From NCBI RefSeq assembly GCF_003388735.1, contig NZ_QUBQ01000002.1:861907-925906 (forward strand): a stretch of DNA of 64,000 nucleotides, read 5' to 3'. Below are positions 25,508 to 36,514 of this stretch, in pieces (positions within the stretch are counted from its first letter, which is position 1; each line of letters opens with the position of its first letter). The stretch is from Paenibacillus paeoniae (GTDB lineage: Bacteria; Bacillota; Bacilli; Paenibacillales; Paenibacillaceae). The notes below the pieces were generated by a model. That model searched no databases, was not told the DNA's origin, and was given only the letters and a program-made list of their open reading frames with translations. The position numbers and the translations under genes were made by a program.

Positions 25508-26686
25508 TTATCTCCCTAATGCACGATTAGCCAAATTCGTAATGACCACATCGTCCATTGGCGGATTATGAAGCCCAGCCCGAACATCGCGATACATGCG
25601 CTCAAGCGGAAAAGACCGCGACAGGCTTAACCCTCCTACAATTCTCATAGCTTGATCTACGATACGCACGGCTGCATTCGTCGCAATATACTTCGCAACC
25701 CCCAGCTCAGTTTTCAACTCCGCTCGATGCTCTACTTCCTTATCCCAGCGCTCCGCCGTATGGTACAGGTAAGTTCTTGCCGTAATGAGATCAAGCTCCA
25801 TCTCGCCGATTTGCCGCTGAATATGAGGAAGCTCCGCGATAGGAACTTGCAACGAATTAGGCTTATGCTTGGCTGCGAAGGCAATCGCGAAATCCCGGGC
25901 GCCATGCGCAATCCCCAGATAACAAGCCGGAATATGAAGCATATTCCCATCCGTTGGCACCGGTTTGCGCAACTGGCTATTGGCTCCGCCGCGAATCAGA
26001 TGCCGATCCGGGACAAATACCCCGTCCATGACGATGTCATGACTGCCGGTAGAACGCATGCCAAGCGTGTTCCATGTCTCCAGAATCTGAACCCCTTCTC
26101 CCGCTTCGATGAGAAAAGAGCCCACCGTATCGCTATCTGTCATCGTTGCAGAAATAATAAACTTCCTCAGAATCGGACTTAATGTACAGAACGATTTCTG
26201 GCCTGAAATCAACCAGCCTCCGTCCACCTTTTCCGCTTTCGTCTGAGGCTTTCCGCCGCGAGATGGGCTGCCTGTTGCCCGCTCGCTTGCCAATTCATTC
26301 AGAATAAGTCCATCCTGTACAACTTCGCGGCATAGCTCGCGGAACAACTCCTCCGGACAAGCGCCCGATAGATGAAGCTGCTTCAATAAACCAATATGCC
26401 AGCCGATCGCCAGTGCTGTGGAGCCGTCTCCTCTAGCCAGACGTTCTTGAGATAGAACGAGTTCATAGATGGATGCTTCCTCTCCTCCATATGCCCTCGG
26501 TACGGTAAGAGCCAGATAGCCGGAATCTCTTAAATCATCGAAATTCTCGAAGGGAAATGCTCCTTCAAGATCATGCTTAGGAGCCCGCTCTGCAAATATC
26601 GCCGCTAAACGATCTGCTCTCGCTGCAATGCTTGCTTCCCGTTCATTTCGTATAAAGCGATCAGAAGGATCAGAGTATGTCACCAT
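25508..26686 (-). CDS. Acyl-CoA dehydrogenase-like flavoprotein
   Basis: Predicted FAD- or FMN-binding enzyme of about 392 residues with the acyl-CoA dehydrogenase fold. Features are VPRAYGGEEAS, a flavin-binding middle part (GGWLISGQKSFCTLSP; ETWNTLGMRSTGSHDIVMDGVFVP) and the C-terminal helical domain RIVGGLSLSRSFPLERMYRDVRAG. This family includes true dehydrogenases and flavin monooxygenases of the DszC/SfnB type. Its place with an importer and an M20 peptidase recalls sulfur-scavenging operons and favours a monooxygenase, but that is inference. ATG 26686 has only a weak AAAGG upstream. Confidence 0.8.
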   Translation of the reverse strand: MVTYSDPSDRFIRNEREASIAARADRLAAIFAERAPKHDLEGAFPFENFDDLRDSGYLALTVPRAYGGEEASIYELVLSQERLARGDGSTALAIGWHIGLLKQLHLSGACPEELFRELCREVVQDGLILNELASERATGSPSRGGKPQTKAEKVDGGWLISGQKSFCTLSPILRKFIISATMTDSDTVGSFLIEAGEGVQILETWNTLGMRSTGSHDIVMDGVFVPDRHLIRGGANSQLRKPVPTDGNMLHIPACYLGIAHGARDFAIAFAAKHKPNSLQVPIAELPHIQRQIGEMELDLITARTYLYHTAERWDKEVEHRAELKTELGVAKYIATNAAVRIVDQAMRIVGGLSLSRSFPLERMYRDVRAGLHNPPMDDVVITNLANRALGR

Positions 26687-26795
26687 GAACAACGCCTTTC
26701 TTATAAACCTCATTGGTTTACTTTGTTTTATAGTAATCGCATTCCATTCCTAATAAAAGATAAAAAAACCGAGCTTTTTATTGTAAAAAACCGAA

Positions 26796-27881
26796 CTAGT
26801 CCTCGCCACATTGCTGTTTGCGATAATCATTAGGAGTACATCCGGAAAACTTTTTAAATACATTGGAGAAGTACTGCGGATCTTGGTCAAAGCCGCATTG
26901 ATCCGCGACTTCATAGATCTTTAATGCAGGATATGAACGCAGCAGCTCCTTTGCCTTTTTCATCCGCACAGAGGTCAGAAACTGGGTATACTTCTCTCCT
27001 GTATCCTGACGAAACAGCTTCCCCAAATACTCGGAGTTCAGGAACAAATAATGCTGGGCAAGCCACTGCAAGGAAAGCTGCCTATTCTGAATATGCTCTA
27101 CGGTTAACTGTTTTATTTTGAGAACGAGCATCGCTTTTTTATCCACTTTGCGGAAATGATAGCTTGCATACAGCCTGCCGAGTTCCTGCTGGAACGCTTG
27201 CAGGTCCTGTCCTTCTACATCCGTATGTGCGATGCGGACGCTATATTCTGCATTCAACTGATGGCAGATATAGGCCAGAACATCGTTACTATTTACCTGG
27301 ATGGCACTCATTGGCACGCCTTCGCTCAGCAATTGCTCGATCCAGCTTCTCGATACCTTTATTAATTGAGCTTCATCCGCTTGAACAATGGCCTGCAGCA
27401 AATCACTAGGTACGGAAGAAGAAATGATGGCTTGTTGATCTGCTTGTGCTGCTTTTGTTGCTTTGACGGGCTGTGTTTGATGCTTATAATGGCTGCGGGC
27501 AGCGTCTACCTCTTGCTTGGACCACTGCAGCGCCTCTGTAATCTCATTTTCGTCGCTTGGCTTGAGCAAATATCGGCGTACCCCAAAGCGCATCGCCTGC
27601 GTAGCCAACTCGAATTCACCAAATCCGGACAACACAATAAACACGGTATGGGGGTAAAGCTGTAACCCCTGCTCGATCAATTGAAGTCCATTCATAATCG
27701 GCATCTTAATATCCGTAATAACCACATCAGGCTGAAGCTCTTGAAGCATCTCCAAAGCTTGCTGCCCATTAACAGCAGTTCCGGCTAATATCATGCCAAG
27801 AGAAGTCCAGTTAATCGCTTCCGCAATCCCCTCTCTCGCCATTCGTTCATCGTCCACAATTAATACCCGATAGCTACTCAT
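26796..27881 (-). CDS. Two-component response regulator, YesN/AraC type
   Basis: Receiver domain at residues 1-120 with Asp10/Asp11 and phospho-acceptor Asp57 in VVITDIKMPIMNG. The C-terminal AraC domain has two helix-turn-helix motifs (LQWLAQHYLFLNSEYLGKLFRQ and YEVADQCGFDQDPQYFSNVFKK). At 361 residues it is a short version of the family. It overlaps the kinase gene by eight bases and is expected to activate the adjacent five-gene operon. Confidence 0.9.
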   Translation of the reverse strand: MSSYRVLIVDDERMAREGIAEAINWTSLGMILAGTAVNGQQALEMLQELQPDVVITDIKMPIMNGLQLIEQGLQLYPHTVFIVLSGFGEFELATQAMRFGVRRYLLKPSDENEITEALQWSKQEVDAARSHYKHQTQPVKATKAAQADQQAIISSSVPSDLLQAIVQADEAQLIKVSRSWIEQLLSEGVPMSAIQVNSNDVLAYICHQLNAEYSVRIAHTDVEGQDLQAFQQELGRLYASYHFRKVDKKAMLVLKIKQLTVEHIQNRQLSLQWLAQHYLFLNSEYLGKLFRQDTGEKYTQFLTSVRMKKAKELLRSYPALKIYEVADQCGFDQDPQYFSNVFKKFSGCTPNDYRKQQCGED

Positions 27882-29601
27882 GATGATCTTCCCCCTTTAA
27901 TAAAACAGGAATTCGAATTCGGATAATCGTTCCTTGATCGATGCCTTCCAATATGGCAATGCCATACGGCTCGCCATAGAGCAATTGAAGCCGTTCATGA
28001 ATGCTTCTGAGACCAATCCCGTCTCCAGAGTCTTGCTCCAAGTAATGCGTGTCCATCCCCGGGCCTTGATCTGCGATCCATATATCGAGCTGCTCTCCGA
28101 AGCGTTCTCCACTAAGCGTAATATGGCATTCTCCTGTCCGCTCATCCATGCCGTACTTAATGGCATTCTCCACAATCGGCTGCAGAATCATCGTTGGAAT
28201 ATAGCAGCTCGTAAGCTCATCGGGGATATTAATCTCACAGTGCAACCGTTCTTCAAAACGGTATTTCTGAATCAGCAAATAATTGTCCACATGCTGAATT
28301 TCTTCCTGGAGCATGACCATTTCCTTCTTGCTAGTTGTGCTTCTCAGCATATCGCCCAGCGCTTTGACCATGCTGGAGATGCGCTCCTGCCTGTTGCGCC
28401 GAGCCAGCCAATTAATCGAATCCAGTGTGTTGTAGAGAAAATGAGGATTAAGCTTGGCCTTGAGCGCCTCATATTGAGACTCCTTGATATGAATTTGCTT
28501 AATATAGTTATCCTTAATCAGCCGGTCCAATGAAGCTGTCATCTTATCGAAGTTGTTCGTCAACCAGCCGATTTCATCCATATTTTTCGCTGGCAGTTCA
28601 CGATGGATAACAAAATCTCCTTGCTCCACTTTGCTCATCCGGTTAGCCAGCTTCTCAAGCGGACGCGTAATGCTTCTGGCAAAAATAAAGCCGATCCATA
28701 TAAGCGATACCAAAATGAACGTATAGAGAAGCAGCAATACATTTTTCATCAGAATGGCTTTCTGGAATAAGGATTCATAGGGTACTAGATTCACTAAGGT
28801 CCAGCCTGTGAAGCTCATCGTCGATAAGGTGGTCAAATACTTATGATGATCCAATGTCAGCATCTCATAGCGTTGACCTGACCGTTCATTCTGAATTAGC
28901 GAGCTTGGCATCATTTCCTGCTTCCATTGCTCATCATTCCAGTAGATGGGCACATGATCTTCATAGATAATCAATGAATTGTTGGAGCTTGAAGAAGGCG
29001 GATTAGAGCCGATGGAATCTATCAAATCATCAGCATTTACTCGAACAATGAACGTCCCTAGTCTAGGGAAATCCATGCTTTTGAGCCCTCTAATCTCCCT
29101 TAAAGAAGTGAAAATTTTGGAGTCGCGTTCCCCGCCCTTCCACAGACTTCCGCCCTCCTTCTCAGTCGCCATATCAATAAATTGCTTAATATAGGCTGGC
29201 GCAGCCGCATCCTTCGTAGTGCCGAGCCAATAGTCATTGCCCCAATAATCGATAATCGCCACAGAGCGAATCGTATAATTAAAGATCCGATACGAGAACA
29301 GCTTCTCTTCGATGGCCTTAATCGCATAATAGGTTTCACTGCTATTCGTGCCTTTCTTGATCTTCTCCAGCTCTTGCTGAATGTCAATATCGCTTGCGAT
29401 CGCTTGCGTCATTCGGTCAATCGCTGCCAGCTTATCCTCGATCCGTTCGGCATATAAGTACAGCTTCTCGCTTGTTTGCTCATAGACAAGCTGCTCATAC
29501 AGCTTATGCGTCTTTTGCACGTATAAAAGGCTAATGCTGCTCGTGAACAGAACACCGATCAGTACAAACAGTACCAGCTTATGCCTTATTCTTATGTTCA
29601 T
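27874..29601 (-). CDS. Sensor histidine kinase, YesM type
   Basis: Membrane kinase of 575 residues with two helices (about 8-25 and 285-310) around an extracellular dCache-like sensor region. A HAMP domain (RSITRPLEKLANRMSKVEQGDF), the phospho-acceptor box NPHFLYNTLDSINWLARRN and an HATPase domain (IVENAIKYG; DQGPGMDTHY; GIGLRSIHERLQLLYG) follow. ATG 29601 follows AAAGGGAG. Paired with the regulator that overlaps its 3' end. Confidence 0.92.
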   Translation of the reverse strand: MNIRIRHKLVLFVLIGVLFTSSISLLYVQKTHKLYEQLVYEQTSEKLYLYAERIEDKLAAIDRMTQAIASDIDIQQELEKIKKGTNSSETYYAIKAIEEKLFSYRIFNYTIRSVAIIDYWGNDYWLGTTKDAAAPAYIKQFIDMATEKEGGSLWKGGERDSKIFTSLREIRGLKSMDFPRLGTFIVRVNADDLIDSIGSNPPSSSSNNSLIIYEDHVPIYWNDEQWKQEMMPSSLIQNERSGQRYEMLTLDHHKYLTTLSTMSFTGWTLVNLVPYESLFQKAILMKNVLLLLYTFILVSLIWIGFIFARSITRPLEKLANRMSKVEQGDFVIHRELPAKNMDEIGWLTNNFDKMTASLDRLIKDNYIKQIHIKESQYEALKAKLNPHFLYNTLDSINWLARRNRQERISSMVKALGDMLRSTTSKKEMVMLQEEIQHVDNYLLIQKYRFEERLHCEINIPDELTSCYIPTMILQPIVENAIKYGMDERTGECHITLSGERFGEQLDIWIADQGPGMDTHYLEQDSGDGIGLRSIHERLQLLYGEPYGIAILEGIDQGTIIRIRIPVLLKGEDHHE

Positions 29602-29938
29602 TCCGCACTCTCCCTTTGCCTTATCGCCGACTCATAACCCTTGAAAGGAGCAGAGTATCTCAAATAAAAAATACTCTATATTCCCCAGTAAAACAATAGG
29701 AAATAAGAGTATTTTAATGGATTATCCACGCTCAATTGACCGGCACGCTATCATAATGCCCAAATCTCATCCCGTCAAGAGATTTTTTGCAAATATGCGA
29801 CAATGCGGGAGGAGCCCCTCTTTTTCTTCGAGAGGAGCATGTATATGCCCGTATAAGGAGCCATACCGCATTTTCCAATCCACATGGTTTCACGTAAAAT
29901 TTGCATTAGATATGACTTTATTCAAAAGGAGAATGAAG
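29602..29938. other. Intergenic region between divergent genes
   Basis: Contains inverted copies of AGAGTAT/ATACTCT at 29652-29675 in the likely promoter region of the sensor kinase, and a hairpin-like stretch near 29825-29850. An open frame runs through part of it on the plus strand, but the ribosome binding site is only at 29927. Confidence 0.35.
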
Positions 29939-30178
29939 ATGCACCGAGTGGACAAGATCAAATTTGTGCTCTTTTTCGGCAAACCGCTTGAGGAACCTTG
30001 TTACGGGTATATGGAGATGAACTCGGATGGCCAATTGATTGCGCTCTTTAATAAGCATGGCGAGGAACTGGACATGAATGGCGGACATGAAGTAATCAAG
30101 GTGAAGACGTTGGGCAAATTCGATAATGAAGACCGCGATAACTTCTATGACTTGCTGGAGAGCGATGGTGTTGGTTAA
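29939..30178 (+). CDS. Small hypothetical protein
   Basis: A 79-residue soluble, acidic protein (MHRVDKIKFVLFFGKPLEEP at the start; DRDNFYDLLESD near the end) that I do not recognise. ATG 29939 is chosen because AAAAGGAG lies seven bases upstream; an ATG three codons... six bases earlier is too close to it. A long hairpin terminator follows, so it appears to be an independent gene. No membrane or signal segment is seen. Confidence 0.6.
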   Translation: MHRVDKIKFVLFFGKPLEEPCYGYMEMNSDGQLIALFNKHGEELDMNGGHEVIKVKTLGKFDNEDRDNFYDLLESDGVG

Positions 30179-30195
30179 CCGTACAACAACAAAAG

Positions 30196-30256
30196 CCGCT
30201 CCTTATGAACTGCTCCTTTAGATTGAAAATTGGAGGTGCAGTTCAATAAGGAGCGG
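30196..30256. terminator. Long bidirectional hairpin
   Basis: CCGCTCCTTAT pairs with ATAAGGAGCGG, and inner arms AACTGC and GCAGTT extend the stem. It lies between convergent genes and can terminate both. Confidence 0.7.
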
Positions 30257-30281
30257 ACTTTCAGTGTGTGGCAGAGCCAAT

Positions 30282-31319
30282 CTATTTCATTTGCTCTTGT
30301 GTAATCTTTTTGTTCTTTTCATTAAACCGTTCATTATGAGAAGACACGCCGGCCATATCCGAAGCAGCCGGGTCCAGATAGAGCTTCGCGCTGTTCACGG
30401 CCAACACCGCATCGTTGAATGCGCCAGCGATCAATCGTACTTTACTGCCATAAGTGATGAAATCTCCCGCTCCGAAAATACCAGAAATGTTGGTCCGCAT
30501 TCGCTGATCAACCGTCAGCCCATAGTCTTCCTTGGCTAATCCCCAGTTCAGCAAAGCGCCAAAATCACGATCAAATCCATGATTCACGACCACTTCGTCA
30601 GCTTCGATACGTACAAGCTCACCGGTCTCTGCATGTTCCAGCGTGATGCTTTCAAGCTGATCCCCAGCGCCGTGCAGACGGAAGATTCGATAAGGAGTCA
30701 TAATTGTAGCGGTTGCTTTCATTTGCTCGACAGGCTGCTCGTGTGCCGAAAATTCATTACGCCTATGAACGACGATAACTTGTTTCGCTAACTTCGCAAT
30801 TTCGTTGGCCCAATCTACCGCAGAATCTCCTCCGCCGGAAATCAGGACGCGCTTATCCTTGAATCTCGCCAAACTCGTAATCGTATAATGAAGGTTCGTC
30901 AATTCGTACCGATTCGCGCCTTCAATATCCAGCTTCTGAACTTGCGTCATGCCTCTGCCTGCGCATAAAAGAATCGTGCGCGTGTAGTGGCGCTCGCCCG
31001 TTTTGGATGTCAATTCGAAGATGCCATCCTCCTGGCGATTGACATGAGCCATCTCCTGACCCAGTACAATGGTAGGATCGAATGTTCTCGCTTGCTCCTC
31101 CAATATCTCAATCATCTTCTCGCAACGAACCGGCCCCACTGCGCCAACATCCCAAATCATCTTTTCAGGATAGGTACGCATGAATCCCCCTAGCTCCTCT
31201 TTCGCCTCGATTAATTTGGTTCGCATCGCTCTCATTCCGCTATAGAACGCGGCATACATCCCGGCAGGTCCTCCGCCAATGATGGTGACATCATAGATAT
31301 CCCTTTCGTTCGCCTCCAT
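30282..31319 (-). CDS. Ferredoxin/flavodoxin-NADP+ reductase-like flavoprotein (TrxB fold)
   Basis: FAD- and NAD(P)H-binding reductase of 345 residues. GGGPAGMYAAFYSGMR at 14-29 is the FAD site, LISGGGDSAVDWANEIA with HRR the NADP site, and FGAGDF the second FAD motif. The CxxC of thioredoxin reductase is absent (GRGM occurs instead), which points to the YumC/YcgT type of ferredoxin-NADP reductase. The ATG directly follows the stop of the siderophore-binding protein gene, so the two are one unit. It may supply electrons for releasing iron from the imported siderophore (inference). Confidence 0.85.
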   Translation of the reverse strand: MEANERDIYDVTIIGGGPAGMYAAFYSGMRAMRTKLIEAKEELGGFMRTYPEKMIWDVGAVGPVRCEKMIEILEEQARTFDPTIVLGQEMAHVNRQEDGIFELTSKTGERHYTRTILLCAGRGMTQVQKLDIEGANRYELTNLHYTITSLARFKDKRVLISGGGDSAVDWANEIAKLAKQVIVVHRRNEFSAHEQPVEQMKATATIMTPYRIFRLHGAGDQLESITLEHAETGELVRIEADEVVVNHGFDRDFGALLNWGLAKEDYGLTVDQRMRTNISGIFGAGDFITYGSKVRLIAGAFNDAVLAVNSAKLYLDPAASDMAGVSSHNERFNEKNKKITQEQMK

Positions 31320-32300
31320 TTAAGACACCAACTTTTCTACAATGTAGTCAATGAGCAGGCTGGTTCCAATTGGACCTTTCGCTTGAACATAATCATTCGT
31401 ATTCAGCGGGAATACATGCTTGTTTTTAACCGCGGCCATATTTCTCCACAACGAATTCCCTTCCAATTGCTTCAAGGAATCGGTGCTGTCATAGTTCTCC
31501 ATCGCTCTTTTCTCCAGGAAAATATAGTCCGCCTTAATATCCGGCAAGATCTCGAGTGAGAACGGTGTGAACCAATCTGTCGAATCTTTGAAAATTTCGG
31601 GACTCTTCAGTCCAAGCGTTTCGTAGAAGAATCTGCTGATTTCGTCATCCGCTTTTGGCCCTAAGTAACGGTAACGTTCCGGCTCTACTCTTAGCACAAG
31701 CACGGATTTGTCCCCGATGGCTTCGGCTATTTTCTCTTTTGCCGCTTTCGCCTTTTCGTCAAATGCAGCCAATATCTTATTAGCCTCTTCCTTTTTATCG
31801 AAAAGGATAGCCAACTCATGCATCTCGCTGTGCATGGCATTGCTTCCTTTCAAGGCAACAGTCGGCGCGGTTTTGGACAACCCTTCATACGCTGTGGCTT
31901 CCAAGCCTCCTCCCGGCACAATTATCATGTCTGGCGCCAAACTGAGGATTTGCTCAAAATTGTAGATATACTGCGCAGTCGGAATCATTTCAACGCCGTT
32001 TTCCTCAAAATACGATGCTCGGTAGGCAGGTTCAAGCTCAGGCACGACCAGAACATACTTTGGCTTAATTCCCATCTCGATTAAATACTCCGCATAGGTG
32101 GAGCTTGTTACGAACAGGTTTTTAGGTTCCGCAGGAATGGTCACCTCTCCAAATAGATCTGTCACCACTTTTGTTGCACTGCTCCCTTTATCCCCCTCTA
32201 TCGCCGAAGTTCCCTCTTTCGTATTCGATGAGCTGGAACAAGCCGCAAGGATAACAGCCAGCACTACCGTCCCCAATAAAATAATCAATCGTTTAACCAT
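31320..32300 (-). CDS. Ferri-siderophore ABC transporter binding lipoprotein
   Basis: Lipid-anchored binding protein of 326 residues; signal peptide MVKRLIILLGTVVLAVILAA with lipobox LAAC. It is of the FhuD/FeuA type, with PDMIIVPGG, the segment VLRVEPERYRYLGPKADDE and KADYIFLEKRAMENYDS. The C-terminal half is clearly related to the C-terminal domain of the Btr-like regulator encoded upstream, which suggests that both bind the same siderophore. ATG 32300 lies behind GAGGAG. A Fur-like box overlaps the upstream region. No permease genes are adjacent. Confidence 0.9.
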   Translation of the reverse strand: MVKRLIILLGTVVLAVILAACSSSSNTKEGTSAIEGDKGSSATKVVTDLFGEVTIPAEPKNLFVTSSTYAEYLIEMGIKPKYVLVVPELEPAYRASYFEENGVEMIPTAQYIYNFEQILSLAPDMIIVPGGGLEATAYEGLSKTAPTVALKGSNAMHSEMHELAILFDKKEEANKILAAFDEKAKAAKEKIAEAIGDKSVLVLRVEPERYRYLGPKADDEISRFFYETLGLKSPEIFKDSTDWFTPFSLEILPDIKADYIFLEKRAMENYDSTDSLKQLEGNSLWRNMAAVKNKHVFPLNTNDYVQAKGPIGTSLLIDYIVEKLVS

Positions 32301-32320
32301 CTTGCTTTCTCTCCTCTTAT

Positions 32321-32335
32321 TGAAAATAATTATCA
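32321..32335 (-). promoter_or_regulatory. Fur box
   Basis: TGAAAAT-A-ATTATCA matches the 7-1-7 Fur consensus in 13 of 14 arm positions. It lies about 20 bp before the start of the siderophore-binding protein gene; further overlapping ATTATCA units follow at 32335-32341. Confidence 0.7.
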
Positions 32336-32406
32336 TTATCAAATACTATCAAATAAGAGGACAACGTTCCATAGCGGATGGTGCATATTCGATTGCATTA
32401 TTGTGC

Positions 32407-34044
32407 TCACTCATTCTGACGTCCTAGTAAGCTGCTAATCACTTGGCCTAGCATCTTCGTATGCCCGATGACTCCGCAGCCATCCACCCAAAGGCGCGTA
32501 TCCATGTAGAAAACTCGATCATGATGTACCGCCTTTAACTTTTTCCAGTGATGACTCTCTAACAGTTTATCCATATAGTCGTCTGAGTTAAAATGTTCCA
32601 TCACGCGTTTTTCTATGAATAAATAATCGGGATTGGCCCTCTCCAGCAACTCGATGGGACAAGGGTTAAACCACGCCTCCCCCGTCTGCAAGGGCACTGG
32701 AAGCGACAAGTTCAACTTTTTATAAAGCAATTGAGACATGCCGCTTGAGTTCCCGCCTAAGTACCGGTACCCGAAAGGCTCTACTCGCAACACCATGACG
32801 GTAGCAGAGGAATCCGCCAAAGCTTTTAGCTGATCCCGTGCCGTATCCAATTCATGACCGACTTGAGCTTGGAGCATGGCTGCTTGTTCTTCTTTATTAA
32901 ATAAAGTCGCAAGTTGATTCAGCAGAACTTCGATATCCCGGGATAATCCCGTTATAACCGGTGCGATTGTGCGCAGCTTCTTCTTCATGGCTTCCGTTAC
33001 AAAATGCCCAATAATTAATTCAGGCTGTTCTTGCTCCATGCATTCGAAATGAATGACATATTGCGGAACTTCCAGCAGCTTAATACGATGTTCATGAAAG
33101 AGCTGTCGTTGATGATCAGCTAATAGCAAGGGCGTTACAACTACAGCATGTGGAATGACGCCGAGTCCGATCAACACTTCAGCGCAAAGTGGTGAAAGAG
33201 AGATCAGTCTGCGCTCGCTCAACGTTCGAGCGTAATTTCTCGGCGATACGCCCGCCAATTGTTTGAAACGACGACTGAAATAAGGAGCGTCTTCAAAACC
33301 TGCTTTTTTCGCGATTTCTTGCGTTCTCGCTGAGGTTAGCAGCAGTTCCTCCTGTGCGCGATAAATCCTATAGTTAGCCAAATAATCCAAGGGCGGCTTG
33401 CCGTATCGCTCATTAAACTTTCGAGAGTAATGCCACTGGCTGATTCCCGCGATTTGGGCCAATTGTTTGCGGGTAATCACCCTATCGTAATGCTCTTGCA
33501 TATAAGCGATTGAACGCATCATACCTTTTTCGATCGTTTGCTGCTCGCTAGGTTGCTTTTGATATAATTGATTTAATAATCCATAGAGAAAATGCTGGTT
33601 TTCAACCATCCTGCCGCTGCTATCCTCAAGCCATTCTTCATTCAACCGATCACTGATGCTGGATAAGAAACCGCCTGTCAGCCCGATTTTCATAACCATA
33701 TTTCCATCGGGTACACGCCATTCGAAGCTCTGGCCTCCTCCTTCTTTATGAAATAACGTATAAGTATGAAACTGAATTTGCCAGCCCGCTAAATCCAAAT
33801 CTCCCCCTTCTACTACTTCGATAACCAAATCCCTCTCCATCGCGATTAAATGTCCAGGTGCCACATGAACATGTTGCCCATTTATATTCCAGATCGCTTG
33901 ACCATCGGTAATTAAGACCAATGTGGGACTGGGCATATGATGAATAGCGCCCACAGTCATCCATTTACCCGTTAGTGGTGCAGTCGACTCCCATTGGGCA
34001 ATCCATTGTCCCGCATTCAGCTGCGGTTCTCCCACGTTCAACAT
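32407..34044 (-). CDS. AraC-type regulator with siderophore-binding domain, Btr-like
   Basis: Cytoplasmic regulator of 545 residues. An N-terminal cupin-like sensing domain (1-170) is followed by two helix-turn-helix motifs at about 195-290 (RKQLAQIAGISQWHYSRKFN; TQEIAKKAGFEDAPYFSRRFK) and a C-terminal periplasmic-binding-protein-2-like domain without any signal peptide. This is the architecture of Bacillus subtilis Btr, which binds bacillibactin and activates its uptake genes. The domain resembles the neighbouring binding protein, so a siderophore-sensing activator is likely. ATG follows AAAGGAGG. Confidence 0.88.
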   Translation of the reverse strand: MLNVGEPQLNAGQWIAQWESTAPLTGKWMTVGAIHHMPSPTLVLITDGQAIWNINGQHVHVAPGHLIAMERDLVIEVVEGGDLDLAGWQIQFHTYTLFHKEGGGQSFEWRVPDGNMVMKIGLTGGFLSSISDRLNEEWLEDSSGRMVENQHFLYGLLNQLYQKQPSEQQTIEKGMMRSIAYMQEHYDRVITRKQLAQIAGISQWHYSRKFNERYGKPPLDYLANYRIYRAQEELLLTSARTQEIAKKAGFEDAPYFSRRFKQLAGVSPRNYARTLSERRLISLSPLCAEVLIGLGVIPHAVVVTPLLLADHQRQLFHEHRIKLLEVPQYVIHFECMEQEQPELIIGHFVTEAMKKKLRTIAPVITGLSRDIEVLLNQLATLFNKEEQAAMLQAQVGHELDTARDQLKALADSSATVMVLRVEPFGYRYLGGNSSGMSQLLYKKLNLSLPVPLQTGEAWFNPCPIELLERANPDYLFIEKRVMEHFNSDDYMDKLLESHHWKKLKAVHHDRVFYMDTRLWVDGCGVIGHTKMLGQVISSLLGRQNE

Positions 34045-34322
34045 GCATAACCTCCTTTAATCCAACTTTCATATGCTCAAAGAGGGCCGCAGCAGGCCTC
34101 TGCTCTTAACCTGTCACAGCCCCTATCCTTACATCAGTCACGTCTTCTCAGATCTCCAGCGTGTGAGAAAATTCATCCGAAACGTTAAAAAGAAGATCCT
34201 GCTGCCAATTTCAGTCCCTTTACGGTATTCGACATTTTGCAGCCCTTCTGCTGATAAGCATCTCAGGCAATCCTCCTGTTTTCATCGCTGGTTTCACCTT
34301 CTCCATCCTAGTAAATTATAAT
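34045..34322 (-). promoter_or_regulatory. Long 5' leader of the Btr-like gene
   Basis: About 270 bases separate the likely promoter from the start codon. The leader contains a terminator-like hairpin (34078-34123) but no open frame with a good start signal. It may carry a regulatory RNA structure. Confidence 0.4.
34078..34123 (-). repeat. Hairpin repeat, copy in the Btr-like leader
   Basis: Minus strand GGGGCTGTGACAGG pairs with CCTGCTGCGGCCC and is followed by CTCTTTG. Closely similar hairpins lie at 57568-57617 and 58881-58929. Here it stands between the promoter and ribosome binding site, so it could attenuate the regulator gene. Confidence 0.5.
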
Positions 34323-34337
34323 TGATAACTATTATCA
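34315..34337 (-). promoter_or_regulatory. Fur box and -10 region of the Btr-like gene
   Basis: TGATAAC-T-ATTATCA (34323-34337) matches the Fur 7-1-7 consensus with one mismatch. TATAAT follows at once on the minus strand, with TTGTAA 18 bases before it as a possible -35. Fur would block this promoter when iron is plentiful. Confidence 0.65.
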
Positions 34338-34467
34338 ATTACAACGGAAGGCTTTAACAGAAAACAAAAAAGACCATGATAGGTCGCTTGCCCATAGCCT
34401 GTTAGCGTATCTTTGTAATGAAGCGGAGCTTCTCAAATTGAATGCATGCAACATTGTGAGGAGACTG

Positions 34468-34508
34468 AAAAAAAATATCCCTGACCGCTTAAAGAAAGCG
34501 CAGGGAAT
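34468..34508 (-). terminator. Terminator of the collagen-like gene
   Basis: TCCCTG...CGCTTT and AAGCGGTCAGGGA form a stem on the minus strand followed by ATATTTTTTTT. Confidence 0.75.
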
Positions 34509-34587
34509 GTATGTTTGCCAGCAGGCAAGAATCAGCGTATCGTCTCGACAAGCAGTGAATCATATGCTCGGAGCATTCGTGAGCCAT

Positions 34588-36514
<1,927 letters not shown>

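Noticed and set aside
34220..34306. A 28-codon frame (MEKVKPAMKTGGLPEMLISR at its start) in the Btr-like leader, considered as a leader peptide
   Set aside because: Its ATG is almost at the predicted transcription start and has no ribosome binding site.
34073..34321. An 82-codon plus-strand frame in the Btr-like leader
   Set aside because: No start signal, composition unlike a protein, and it covers the hairpin repeat and Fur-promoter region.
34045..34322. Possible known riboswitch (TPP- or cobalamin-like) in the Btr-like leader
   Set aside because: Only short motif resemblances such as CTGAGATG were found; the conserved cores of these classes are not present.
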